In this document: positions 1-11,285 of the stretch, piece by piece | Numbering within the stretch: the first letter of the stretch is position 1 | How the letters are laid out: each line of letters starts with the position of its first letter | Source: Glebionis coronaria | Lineage: Eukaryota > Streptophyta > Magnoliopsida > Asterales > Asteraceae | DNA length: 64,000 nt | Reading direction: 5' to 3' | Assembly (NCBI GenBank): GCA_025667525.1 | Contig: CM046874.1 | Coordinates: 278,192,380-278,256,379 of the forward strand | The notes under the pieces: model-generated | Told to the model about the DNA's origin: nothing | The model's input: only the letters and a program-made list of their open reading frames with translations | The model's database searches: none | Position numbers and translations under genes: made by a program

Positions 1-204
1 TAAGTTCTCGGTATCTCCTCGAATTGATCACAGCTCCAAGTGGAATAGTTTGTTCTTGGTGACAAATAGGGGGTTTGGTTTTCTATTCTACTAAAAAGAT
101 AAATGAGTGAAGTGACTTTAAAGGGAAACTAGAGGCAAGTAATCAATAAAAAGTAAAACTTGAATTAAAATATCAATAAAACAGTAGCTAGAAAATACCA
201 TTAA

Positions 205-660
205 AAATGCTCTATTCGGAATAATGATGATGCGGAATATTCGTTGTCCGGAATAAACTTGCCATGCGGAATAATTGCTTCTATGCGGAATAAACAACTC
301 TACCCGGAATAATCATACTATGCGGAATAATGGAGCCATGCGGAATATCAAAAGGACTATGCGGAATAAACTGCTACTCGGAATAAAGTTCTATGCGGAA
401 TAAACAAGGCTTACTCGGAATATTGACTCTATGCGGAAAAATGCAACTATGCGGAATAAGTAACTCTATGCGGAATAATTGAGACTATCCGGAATATATG
501 AAATATTCCGAATAGAGGCAAAAAAATTTGGTTATCCGGAATATATATAATATTCCGAATAAGGAAAAAGGAAAAGAGGCTATTCGGAATAAATAAACAT
601 TCCGAGTAGGGGACAAAATAAGCAGGCTATTCGGAATACTATCCTATGCGGAATATCTGG
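205..660 (-). repeat. Dispersed CGGAAT (sense ATTCCG) motif array in LTR
   Basis: About 20 copies of a short unit, most often TATGCGGAATA on the plus strand, occur every 20-30 bases with non-repetitive spacers. About three copies are inverted, and two of these form stem-loops with a neighbouring forward copy (near 494-516 and 537-561). In element sense the core is ATTCCG. The array lies ~430-880 bases downstream of the LTR TATA box, so it should be transcribed. Confidence 0.85.
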
Positions 661-1082
661 GAAATTCAAGAACAGTAACAGCGAGAGAAGAACAGGGGAC
701 ACGAATTGAATCAAAAATCGACCAAGTTTTTAACCCAATTTTAAACAAAACTAATCATAAATCATTTACTAACCATAAGGATCATATCCCAATCATAAAA
801 ACACAAAATCAACAACTTTTTAAGATCAAAACTCAACTAAATAAGAACTTAAGAACTTTGAATAAAAAGATGATGATGAACAAGAGGAATGAAAAGATTA
901 AATGAAAACTTGTATTGATGATTAAGATTCAATAAACAAAATGAAAGGATTACACTTACACAATTCAAGAAGAAATCAAAGAAGATGAAAACCACTCCTT
1001 AAGGGAGATGGTTCTTCCTACGAAATAGGAAAAGAGTAACTGAAAACTAAAACTAGGTGCCAAATTTTGTGAGGGTGATTCC

Positions 1083-1093
1083 CTTATATAGGC
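1083..1093 (-). promoter_or_regulatory. LTR TATA box
   Basis: Minus strand CCTATATAAGG, about 445 bases into the LTR from its TGATAGG end. The position matches the TATATAAA boxes of the three LTRs between 9022 and 22871, so transcription should start ~30 bases further into the LTR. Confidence 0.65.
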
Positions 1094-1536
1094 TAAGTGG
1101 TTGGTTGGTGAGTGGGCTTTCTCCCTTTCTTCTTGTCTTCTCGTCTTTTCAGAAAAGTTGACGTTTTCGATTCTGATTCGGGATTTGTCGACGATTAAAT
1201 TCAACTCGTCTTTTTAATTTCTTCGTTTAATAGACTTGAGTTTCTTCGACATATGTAAATCTTCCATCTTTAGTCCTTTTCTTCGATAAATCTTCAAATA
1301 GGCCCATTGACTTCAAATCTTTTGCATCTCTTGGACAATAGACTTCGTCTTTAGTCTTTTTCCTTGATAAAACCCGTGCAATCCTATGTTTTCTTCAATA
1401 TTCATCCGGTTGACTCTGAAAACACATTAAACACAAGAACCACGCATAATTCCAAACAAATGATATTAAACACGCGTTTTGGTCTTGTTTTAGTAGGAAA
1501 TAAGTGGTAAAAGGATGGGTGTTTTCACACCTATCA

Positions 1537-2395
1537 AGAGCTTCGCAACGAGCTAAAGTATGTCTAATATGGAGTTAATATGAATGAGATATTGTGTCTC
1601 AAAGTGAGTCACGTGAAACACAAACTTTGGAAAAATGTTTGTCCCACATCGCCAAAAACATGAAGTGAAATCATGTTTATAAAGAAATCTTGGTTTCTAC
1701 CATTCAATATTCATTTGTGGGTGTTTACTCCCACGCTTACGCGCGCAGGGGTGGGGGGGTTGCAGAAAGTGAGATTTCTAGGCAAAAACGGGTTCGAAGC
1801 TACTGAACTTGTGCATGAGCGCGCGACCTGCGGACACGAATGCAGCTCCAAAGTTCTGGGTGCGGGCAGATTTTGGTATCTTTTTTGCTGCGAATTCGAA
1901 TTTTTTCCAAAAAATTCTGTAATCAATTTTAGGAATAGCTTTAGAATAAATTTGTGTTTATAATTTATTTGCAAATCGTGTTATAGAATAACAGATTTGT
2001 CAGAATATTTTATATGGAACAGAACATTTTGTCTTGGTGACCAAGACAAATTTACACTATATAATAAATTTGTCTCATTCAGTTTTATCATCAGAAAAAC
2101 GCAGGGTTTTCCATCTCCATTACCAAATATATTTCCAGCAGTCCTTCAGTCAGAAACACTCGATCCTTTCCGTGATCTTTCAGGCAAGTGTGTCTAGTCT
2201 GGCTGTACAACAGCTTTGGACGTTGTACCCTGGGAAACAGACGACGAATCTGTTTTAAGGAAAGGGTGTTAAACACGTGTCTCGTCTCATTTTTACTGCT
2301 TTCTTCATTACTGTTATTTATTTTTCTGTCTCTTATTCTGTTAATCTTATTATTGTAATTGATTTATTGAATAAAAGTATACACCGTTTGCTACA
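1537..2395 (+). repeat. Copia 5' LTR, left end missing
   Basis: Matches 7488-8362 over its length with many scattered substitutions and small indels, so the insertion is old. Ends ...CCGTTTGCTACA, the counterpart of the 3' LTR end. A TTTATAAAG box near 1677 is a plausible TATA element. Confidence 0.88.
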
Positions 2396-2768
2396 ATCTT
2401 AAAACAGATTATGTTTAACAGAATTAAAACTTCTATTAAATCGGATTAACAATTTTATCAGATTTATTTATAAACTGTTTCTGCCAAAACCAGGATTGAG
2501 TTTCACTGGAAATCAGTTTTAAATTTACAGATTTTAATTATCAGTTAACTTTTTTTAATTAGTTGTTCTAATCAGTTTATTGAAACCAAGATTGTGTTTA
2601 TGTTAAACTGGTATATTCTTTAATTGCATCTGATTCATTGAAACCAAGAATGAGTTTCTTTGAAGCAGATCCACTATAAGTATATAAAGATCACGATTGA
2701 ATTTCTTATATACAGATTTATAACAGTTGTCTAACTGTTTGTGTTTTGATCTTGTTTGATCTTTCAGA

Positions 2769-3433
2769 ATGTCTACCAGTACTCTTGAAACTCCTGCAAC
2801 TACTACTGTGAATGTAACTAGTGCGCCAGTTACCCACACCGTTGCTAATCATGTTGAAAAACCAGAAAAATATTCAATGGGCAGAATTTTAAGAGGTGGC
2901 AACATAAGATGTTCTTCTATCTCACAACTTTGAACCTTGCGAGGTTCTTAAAAGAGACTGAACCTCATGTGGAATCTCCTCGGGAAGGTCAACTCGCTAA
3001 TCAACAAGCTGTTGAAGCATGGAAACAATCAGATTTCTTGTGTCACAATTATGTTTTGAATGGTTTGATGGACTCTTTGTACAACGTGTACTGCAAGACT
3101 AAGACTGCCAAAGAATTATGGGAGTCTTTGGAACGCAAGTACAAAACTGAGGATGCTGGTACAAAGAAGTTTGTGGTAGCTCGTTTTTTAGATTACAAGA
3201 TGGTTGATTCAAAGAATGTGGTAACTCAGGTTCAAGATCTGCAGGTTTTGCTACACGACATTCATGCTGAGGGTATGACTTTGAGTGAAACTTTTCAAGT
3301 TGCTGCTATCATTGAAAAGTTACCTCCACGCTGGGTAGAATTTAAAAACTACTTAAAGCATAAACGAAAGGAGATGACTGTTGAAGACTTGGTTGTTCGT
3401 CTTCGTATTGAAGAGGACAACAAGCTGGCTTAG
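2769..3433 (+). pseudogene. gag: Copia gag, N-terminal part
   Basis: An ATG at 2769 opens a Gag-like N terminus. The frame changes around 2870-2880, and the clear Gag core ([19 protein letters not shown], then [15 protein letters not shown]) is read from 2909 in the next frame. This is the UBN2/retrotransposon-gag fold of plant copia elements, which forms the virus-like particle. A TAG at 3431-3433 stops it, and homologous sequence continues in the same frame beyond. Confidence 0.85.
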
Positions 3434-4186
3434 AAAAATACTTATACACCTGATTCTACCAAGGCAAATATGGTTGAGCATGGTTCGTCTTCTTCAAAGT
3501 CTAAAGGCAAGAGCTTTGGCAAAGGGAAGAATGACAAGATCAAAGCGAAGTCTGAGTACCTTGCTCCTAAAGCTGGAATTACGAAGCAGAAGTTTCAAGG
3601 AAATTGCTTCAACTGTGACAAGTCAGGTCATCGTGCTGCTAATTGTAAAGCGCCGAAGTGGTTGACTCCATGCGAGGCTAATATGGTGAATGATAATGCG
3701 GACATGATTTCTATGGTGTCTGATGTCGTTGCCATGATCTCTGAAGTTAACCTGTTAGGCTCTAATAATAGTGATTGGTGGGTTGATACTGGGGCAACCC
3801 ATCATGTGTGTGATGACAAGAGTATGTTTCACTCTTTCAAAGCGGTTGACAATGGAGAGAAGCTGTAGATGGGCAACTCTAAGACTGCTAATATCAAGGG
3901 CGAAAGATATGTTATTTTGAAGATGAAATCCGAGAAAGAGCTCAAGTTGAGTAAAGTCTTGTATGTTCTGGAGATTCGTAAGACTCTTTTGTCCGGGTGG
4001 CTTTTGAATAAGTTTGGTTTTCGTCTTGTTATTGAGTCTGATAAAGCTGTTCTTTCTAAGAATCAAATGTATGTTGGTAAGGGGTATGCCCTGAATGGTA
4101 TGTTTAAGCTCAAGGTGATAGTTGTTAAGAATGTTATTAATAAAATGAATTCTTCTGCTTACTTGATTGAGTCTTCTAATGTGTGA
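3434..4186 (+). pseudogene. Copia Gag zinc knuckle and protease
   Basis: In frame with the preceding Gag after the TAG. It contains a CCHC knuckle (CFNCDKSGHRAANCK) near 3607-3650 and an aspartic protease site DTGATHHVC near 3785. A second TAG falls at 3866-3868 and a TGA at 4184-4186, just before the pre-integrase motif HGHLGHVN. All three stops are in one frame, so they look like point mutations in a formerly continuous polyprotein. Confidence 0.85.
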
Positions 4187-4900
4187 CATGGCCATCTTGG
4201 ACATGTTAATTTTAATTCAATGCGTCGTTTGATTAAATTTAATGGAATACCAAATTTTCAAATTGATTCAAATTATTAGTGTGAAACTTGTGTCGAAGCC
4301 AAACTTACAAGATCATCTTTCAAATCGGTTGAACGAAAAATCGAACCACTTGATATGATACACACATACATATGTGATTTGAAATCACTACCCACAAAAG
4401 GTGGCAATAAGTACTTCATCACGTTTATTGATGATTGCACAAAGTACTGCTACGTTTACTTGTTGAAAAGTAAAGATGAAGCTATAGACAAGTTTGTTCT
4501 ATACAAAACCGGAGTTGAGAATCAACTTGGTAGGAAAATCAAGGTTGTACGAAGTGATAGAGGAGGTGAATATGTGTTTCCTTTTGCTGATCTATGTGCG
4601 AAACATGGAATTAGACACGAGTTTACTGCTCCTTATTAACCTCAGCAAAACGGTATTGACGAAAAGAAGAACCGTACCTGAAAGAAATGGTTAATGCCAT
4701 GTTGTAAAGTTCTGGTTTGAGCCGGGACATGTGGGGGAAGCCATTCTAACAACTACTTATCTTTTAAACAAGATACCTCGTAAGGATAAAGAGGAAACCA
4801 TGTAAACTGTGGATGGGAAGAAAACCATCATACCGGTACTTACGAGTGTGGGGGTGTCTAGCCAAGGTAGCTATACCGACACCTAAGGCCCAAACGATTG
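4187..4900 (+). pseudogene. Copia integrase, degenerate
   Basis: Shows the GAG-pre-integrase motif, CETC zinc-binding residues, the first catalytic Asp region (YICDLKSLPTKGG), the second (RSDRGGEY) and a broken PQQNG-type third block. Stops lie near 4277 and at 4637-4639 and more follow. Integrase would insert the cDNA into the chromosome; this copy cannot be functional. Confidence 0.82.
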
Positions 4901-5064
4901 GACCTAAATTTGTGGATTGTATGTTTATTGGATATGCTTAGAATAACAGTGCGTATCTTTTCATTTTACATGATTTGAAAATCTAGATATACACAAGAAC
5001 ACAGTTATGGAATCAAGGAATGCGTCCTTCTTTGAAAAAATATTTCCTTGTTTAAAGAAGGAAA

Positions 5065-5964
5065 ATGGAAGCACATATAGATGATGCATTTGTCCAAGAT
5101 AAGAGACAACGAGATGATAATGATCTCCAAGATGAGAGACAAGATCAACCCGAGAAAGAAGATGTTGAACCTAGAAGAAGCAAACGGGCGAGAACCGAGA
5201 AATCATTTGGACCCTCTTTTATGGTAGAAAATGAACTCACTTCTTATCAAGAAGCTGTAAATTCCTCGGAAGGGCCTCAATGGAAAGAAGCGATTAACAG
5301 TGTAATAGACTCTATTTTACAAAATCATACTTGGGAGCTCGTAGATTTACCTCCTGGTTGTAAACCACTAGCCTATAACTGGATCTTCAAGAAGAAGAAG
5401 ATGAAAGCTGATGGCACCATTGACAAGTACAAAGCAAGATTGGTGATCAAAGGATTTAGACAACGCGAAGGTATAGATTACTTTGATACTTATTCGCCTG
5501 TAATGCGAATAACTTCTATTAGGATGATTCTTGCTATTGCCACAATAAGAAATTTAGAAGTTCACCAAATGGATGTGAAAACGGCTTTTCTAAATGGAGA
5601 TTTAGAAGAAGAAATATACATGAACCAACCCGAGGGTTTCATGGCTCCTGGACAAGAGAGCAAAGTTTGTAGGCTTGTTAAGTCCTTGCATGGCTTAAAG
5701 CAAGCTCCAAAACAATGGCATCAAAAGTTTGATCACGCCATGCTAGAGGGTGGATTCAAAATTAATGAATGCGACAATTGTGTTTATGTCAAATACACGA
5801 ATAGTGGATATGTAAGATTGTGTCTTTATGTTGATGATATGCTCATCGTTGGCAGTAACGACAAGATGATCAAGTCTACTAAAGACATGTTAAAATCAAA
5901 GTTTGACATGAAAGATATGGGTTTGGCTGATGTGATCCTTGGAATAAAGATCATACGAACTTAG
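5065..5964 (+). pseudogene. Copia reverse transcriptase
   Basis: 299-codon open stretch with the copia RT signature: WKEAINSVIDSI, then YKARLVIKGFRQREGIDY, QMDVKTAFLNGDLEEEIYM, LHGLKQAPKQWH and the catalytic YVDDMLIVG. A TAG at 5962-5964 ends it in the middle of the polyprotein; the same frame continues downstream. It is in a different frame from gag, so at least one frameshift separates them. Confidence 0.9.
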
Positions 5965-6808
5965 AGTGGACTTGCATTAAGTCAAGCGCATTACGTGGAC
6001 AAAATTCTCAATACTCATAATGCTGGGAATTTCTGCCTAGCTAGAACTCCAATTGACACCAGCTTGCATCTATCTAAAAATAGAGGTGCAGGTGTTGCCC
6101 AATTAGAGTATTCAAGAATTATTGGCATGTTAATGTATTTGATGACATGTACCCGACCTGACTTAGCATATGCTGTTAACAGGCTAAGTAGACATACTAG
6201 TAATCCAAGTGATGCACATTGGAAAGCTATGACTAGGGTACTTCATTATTTGAGATACAGTCGTGATTATGGACTAAATTATGCTAGATATCCATATGTT
6301 ATTGAAGGATACAGTGATGCAAATGGGATATCTGACATAAAGGATTCTAGATCGACCAGTGGATATGTGTTTACACTGGGAGGGACCGCTATATCTTGGA
6401 AGTCTTCTAAGCAAACTGTAATAGCTAAGTCCACGTTGGAATCAGAATTTATCGCGTTAGATAAATGTGGAGAAGAGGCGGAATGGCTACGTCAATTCTT
6501 AGAGGACATACCCAGGTGGCCTAAACCGGTAATGACCATTAGTATACATTGTGATAGAAATTGGCAGAGATCAAAGCACGATGTATAATGGAAAGTCTAG
6601 ACATATCCGTCGTCGACATAATTCGGTACGACAACTACTCTCAACAGGAGTTATCTCAATTGACTGTGTGAAGTCAAAGGATAACATCGCGGATCCGCTT
6701 ACGAAAGGCTTAAGCAGAGAGTTAGTTAGTAAGTCGTCGAAAGGAATGGGACTAAATCCCCTTGAAGGAATGAGTTTCTATGAAGGAAAACCTAACCCAG
6801 TTAACTAG
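5965..6808 (+). pseudogene. Copia RNase H
   Basis: Continues the RT frame with the connection domain ([19 protein letters not shown]) and RNase H ([36 protein letters not shown]). The frame shifts near 6550, after which the C-terminal HIRRRHNSVRQL and KDNIADPLTKGL motifs are read to a stop at 6806-6808. That is the natural end of the copia polyprotein. Confidence 0.88.
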
Positions 6809-6941
6809 AGATCCCAAGATCTGGGTTCAATAGGACAACCAAATCATAGAAATGTGGGGGAAGCCACGTTAATGTGGGGGAGTTACATAAATACAGTAAC
6901 TTTCCTAGTCTATTTCTAGAACAGTGTGACTTGTTGAGAGG

Positions 6942-7045
6942 TTAAACATATGACTTAATGATTCATGATGAAATCATAAAGCATAATGATTCAAGATGAA
7001 ATCATAAAACATATGTTTTTAATGATTCAAGATGAAATCACCTAT
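6942..7045 (+). repeat. Triplicated AATGATTCA(A/T)GATGAAATCA repeat
   Basis: Three close copies of a ~32-40 base unit in the copia 3' non-coding region. Upstream, around 6850-6887, ATGTGGGGGA occurs twice; the same motif recurs as the polypurine tract just before the 3' LTR at 7365-7375. Confidence 0.7.
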
Positions 7046-7375
7046 GCGAGAGAGAAGTAGGATCGCTTCGAAGGAAATTGTATGGGCGCAATTTCTAAGA
7101 GCTCTTGCAAAACCAGGCGAGTGTTCATGACCATAACGAACACGACTATGAGGACATGACAAGGTCAGGGAGAGTCTTGTGTGAGTGTATATTATCGTCT
7201 ACGTAAACAGAGACTGAGTTCAAGGACATCACGTCTACTCAGATCTAGGAGACTAAGTGCATCTCATAAGGGAAGGTTTAAAGGATCACACCTACCTATC
7301 CTATGCAAGATTTAACCGCATAAATTTTGCTGAAACTTTCATGTTTTTCGACCAATTCCCATTCATGTGGGGGAT

Positions 7376-8362
7376 TGTTGGAAAATTGTTTACAAAATGG
7401 GTTTTTGTAATACTTTGGACATATTTTAATATATGTGTATGTCATATATATTCGTAGTACTTAGTAGCTTTGCGTTCTCCTCGAAGAGAGCTTCGCAACG
7501 AGCTAAAGTATGTCAAATATGGAGTTAATATGAATGAGATATCATGTCTAAAAGTGAGTCACGTGAAAACACAAACTTTGGAAAAATGTTTGTCACACAG
7601 AGCCAAAAACATGAAGTAAAATCATGTTTATAAAGAAATCTTGGTTTCTACCCTTTCATATTCATTTGTGGGTTTTTACTCCCACGCCTACGCGCGTAGA
7701 GAGGGGGGGGGGGGGAGGGGGTGCAGAAAGTGAGTTTTCTAGGCCAAAACGGGTTCGAAACTACTGAACTTGTGCATGAGCGCGCGACATGCGGTCACGA
7801 ATGCAACTCCGAAGTTCGCCTGGGTGCGGGCAGATTTCAGTATCTTTTTTGCTGCGAATTCGAATTTTTTCCAAAAAATTATGTAATCTATTTTAGGAAT
7901 AGATTTAGAATAAATTTGTGTTTATAATTGATTTGCAAATCGTGTTATAGAAATAACAGATTTGTCAGAATATTTAATATGGAACAGAATATTTTGTCTT
8001 GGTGACCAAGACAAATTTACACTATATAATAAATTTGTCTCATTCAGTTTTATCATCAGAAAAACGCAGGGTTTTCCAGCTCCATTACCGAATATATTTC
8101 CAGCAGTCCTTCAGTCAGAAACACTCGATCCTTTCCGTGATCTTTCAGGCAAGTGTGTCTAGTCCGGCTGTACAAAAGCTTTGGACGTTGTACCCCGGGA
8201 AACAGACGACGAATCTGTTTTAAGGGAATCGTGTTAAACACGTGCCTCGTCTCAGTTTTACTGCTTTTTCATTACTGTCATTTATTTTTCTGTCTCTTAT
8301 GTTCTGTTAATCTTATTATTTTAATTCGATTTATTGAATAAAAGTATACACCGTTTCCTACA
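7376..8362 (+). repeat. Copia 3' LTR (987 bp)
   Basis: Begins TGTTGGAAAATTG directly after the polypurine tract ATGTGGGGGATT and ends CCTACA. It contains a run of G (about 7697-7720) and the same promoter-like TTTATAAAG as the 5' copy. No target duplication can be tested because the left end of the element is lost. Confidence 0.88.
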
Positions 8363-9021
8363 TATACATGTGTGTGTTTGTATGTGTGTGTTTATTGAAG
8401 AAGACGACTCTAGTGTGTATGTTAGTGTGTAGATTAATAGCTTGATAAAACTAGTGGTTATTTGGACAAAAATTTGGGCATTTGATAATATTATTAGTAG
8501 GCCTGCATGAAGTTAACTGTTTTTTTTTAATTTTTTATTTGTATTTTTAATTTAATAAAATAAATTTTAATTTGTGTCAAAAAGTAAAAAGATAAAAATA
8601 AAATAGTGGGTGGAGTTAAAGTGGAGGGGAGAAAGAAATGACATGAATAAAAATATATTTTTGTTAGTGGTTTTGTTATGACGTGACACTAGTGAAACTA
8701 AAGTAGAAAAAGTTTCATCTCCAATACATCTTTTCCTCTAAGATGTGAAGTGACAATTTATAATGTGTATTAAAAGCGGGTACATTAAAAAAATTGAACA
8801 AAAAGTGGAATATAACCGTTTGTGTAACGGTTTAATTTTTGATTTGAAATAAAATTTGTGTTTTTTTGGTTCACTGTCCCCGAGAGAGACCATTTGGCGA
8901 ATGCTATTGTGTTGTGGCGAGCAAACAACGAAGGCCACGTAAGCAAATCCGAGCTAATTCGCCATGATACCATCTTTGTGAAGAGAAGGAATGCATGTGT
9001 TACATTTTAGGTCTTTGAAAA
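8363..9021. other. Unassigned host DNA
   Basis: AT-rich sequence between the copia 3' LTR and the Athila insertion. I see a short TG-rich stretch at 8364-8400 and no supported gene. Its last five bases GAAAA (9017-9021) are the left target-site duplication of the next element. Confidence 0.5.
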
Positions 9022-10766
9022 TGATAACTGTGTTTTGCTAGGTTCAATTTTACTCTCGGAATCCTCTAGAATTGATCTCAGTTTAAAGTGGAATGATTTG
9101 TTCTTGGTTATTAAAAAGTGGTTGGTTTGTTTATCTATTTTAGACTAATGACAAGAAATTAAGTGTCGAAGAGTAAAATTAAAGACTTGAAAAATTAAAG
9201 TAAGAAACGAGTTTAAAATAAATGTTGAAAACTTAAAGTTTTTAATATAAAATAAATGAACACTCAATAAAAACTAACTCTTGGAAAACTTGGTAAAAAT
9301 ATGGACTTGATTGGAAAAGACTAAAAGAAAGTAAGAACGGAGCGAAGTAAAACAACTTAATCGGAATAATGGGAAAAAGTGCACCAATCGGAATGTATTC
9401 CGATTGGTGGTGATCGGAATGCGAGTCTAAGAACAATCGGAATAACCAAAGTGGGTCACAATCGGAATGCTTGAAAACTTGTACAATCGGAATATGTGCA
9501 AAACTTCCCAATCGGAATGCTCGAAACTGACTCAATCGGAATACTGGAGAAATGGGCAAATCGGAATATAGTATAACTTGCATCAATCGGAATGTAGAGA
9601 TGTTACCGTCGGAATCTTAAAAAAATAGGCAGATCGGAATATTCAAATATCACCGATCGGAAAAACTAAACCCTCTTCCGATCGGTAGATCGGAAAGAGG
9701 GGGTATGCTCGGTCGGAAAACACAATCGGAAAAGGGAGTGTCCCTTTCCGAAAATGGTGCTAATTCGAGTAAAAGCCAAGGAAATAAGCTATTGGAATAA
9801 GCTAACTCCCAAACAAGCTCGAATCCAATGATAAGATGATCAAATAAGCACTAAAAACACTTTATCTAAGCTCAAAATAAACAACTTTTAAATCAAATCA
9901 ATAAAAAGATGAACTTTTTATAAAAACTCCAAAAAGTAAATAAGCTAAATCATCAAATAAGCCAATAAGAACAAGGATCTCAAAGCTTATTTATGTAAAA
10001 ACTTAAGGAAACATAAAAAGTAAACAACTTTTTAAGCACAAATCATAGATGAACAACACGGATCATACGAGATTTGTACCAAAATCAATAAAAGTAAAAG
10101 AAAGGAAGGATGAGATTAAAGATTAAAACTTAAAAACTTGAACTTGATTAATGAAAAAGTAATACAAAGTTTGAATTTGAAAGAGAAAAAGATGAAATCT
10201 AGTGAGAGAAAGTTCTAAACTTTCTCTCTCTAAAACTAGAGAGAAAAACTAAAAACTAAAACTAAGTGTGTGAAAAATTGTGAGGTAAGGCCTTTATATA
10301 GGCGTGTACATGGTGGTGATGGGCTTTTGATTGGGCTTTGATTTGGGCTTCTTTTTCTTCTTTCTTCTTAAGTCTTCATGCGTCTTTTAAATAAACGTTG
10401 CCGGCTTGGATTTGAGAAGTGTCGGTGAATTATTCCAACTCGTCTTTTAATCTATTGTTTTATAGACTCGAGTTCTTCGACATATATGAATCTTCCATCT
10501 TTGGCTCTATTCTTTGATAAATCTTCAAATAGGCACAATGACTTCAAATCTTTGCATCTCTTGGACAATAGACTTCGTCTTGAGTCTTTTTCCTCGATAA
10601 AACCCGTGTAATCCCATGTTTTCTTCATTATTCATCCGGTTGACTCTGAAAACACAATAGACACAAAAACCACGCATAATTCCAAACAAATGATATTAAA
10701 CACGTGTTTTGGTCTCGTTTTAGCCCGATTTAAGTGGTAAAAGGATGGGTGTTTTCACACCTATCA
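9022..10766 (-). repeat. Athila 3' LTR (copy A, 1,745 bp)
   Basis: TGATAGG...AGTTATCA on the minus strand, preceded in element sense by the polypurine tract AAGTGTAGGGGATT. TATA box at 10293-10300 (minus). Confidence 0.93.
9355..9760 (-). repeat. ATTCCGATTG motif array in LTR A
   Basis: About 17 copies of CAATCGGAAT or close variants on the plus strand, spaced 20-35 bases. One forward/inverted pair (9382-9409) is a perfect 13-bp inverted repeat with a 2-base spacer. Equivalent arrays lie at 13310-13705 (LTR B) and 21460-21865 (LTR C). Confidence 0.85.
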
Positions 10767-10781
10767 AATCCCCTACACTTA
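10767..10781 (-). other. Polypurine tract of the 3' LTR
   Basis: Minus strand AAGTGTAGGGGATT abuts the TGATAGG end of LTR A. This is the expected plus-strand primer of an LTR retrotransposon. Confidence 0.8.
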
Positions 10782-11285
10782 ACCATTGCCATGCCCTCAT
10801 GCAATGCTTAGTGACAAAGCACAATTACACTTTTCTCATTATCAATCAACCTTGGCCTTATTAAAATACTACTAAACAAAAATTTAAGTACTAAGAGAAA
10901 TTGAAACTTTAAAGTAATCAAAAAGATAGAAAATAGCTATGTGGAAATAACTTGCAAAGAGATCGAGGACTTACATTAGGGCTTCGGTGCTGCGAAGATT
11001 TATCACCCTCAAGTTTCACGTTCCCCAAACTAAGCTTAAAAACGAGATCATTGTTATTATAAGTTAGCAATTCAAACACTTACACACATGGCTTAATTAA
11101 ATGCTTAGACTCCCTTATTCCTAGGTGTATCTCTTATATTTTATTTTTGTCTTAGAATGATCATGAAGATGCATTTTTTTGACTTATTTCGATAGTTATT
11201 TAGGGCTGAAAGCAAAGTAGGACGATTTGATCAATAGTTAGCTAAAGGACAAAATCTCTTAAAACTGCTTCTCGGGATATCAAAA

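Larger units (their letters stand above)
1..1536 (-). mobile_element. Partial LTR of an Athila-like Ty3/gypsy element
   Basis: Read on the minus strand it starts TGATAGGTGTGAAAACACCC at 1536 and runs off the window at position 1. Its first several hundred bases clearly resemble the LTRs at 9022-10766, 12290-14036 and 21127-22871, and the base-1 end aligns about 36 bases inside their far end, so nearly the whole LTR is present. Bases right of 1536 belong to a copia LTR, so the outer edge of the insertion is at 1536/1537. It is either a solo LTR or the 5' LTR of a minus element lying to the left. It carries a TATA box and a CGGAAT motif array. Confidence 0.88.
1537..8362 (+). mobile_element. 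Decayed Ty1/copia LTR retrotransposon
   Basis: Partial 5' LTR (1537-2395), gag, zinc knuckle, protease, integrase, RT, RNase H, then a 3' LTR (7376-8362). Domain order (integrase before RT) is that of Ty1/copia. Stop codons and frameshifts break the reading frame in every domain, so it is non-functional. The left part of the 5' LTR (~110 bases) is missing because the Athila LTR at 1-1536 interrupts it. No canonical initiator-Met primer-binding site follows the 5' LTR. The clade is not assigned with confidence. Confidence 0.92.

Noticed and set aside
9242..9586. 114-codon ORF repeated three times (9242-9586, 13472-13816, 21346-21690)
   Set aside because: It overlaps the ATTCCG array of the LTR; the repeated Ile-Pro-like words come from the motif, and it sits in all three LTR copies.
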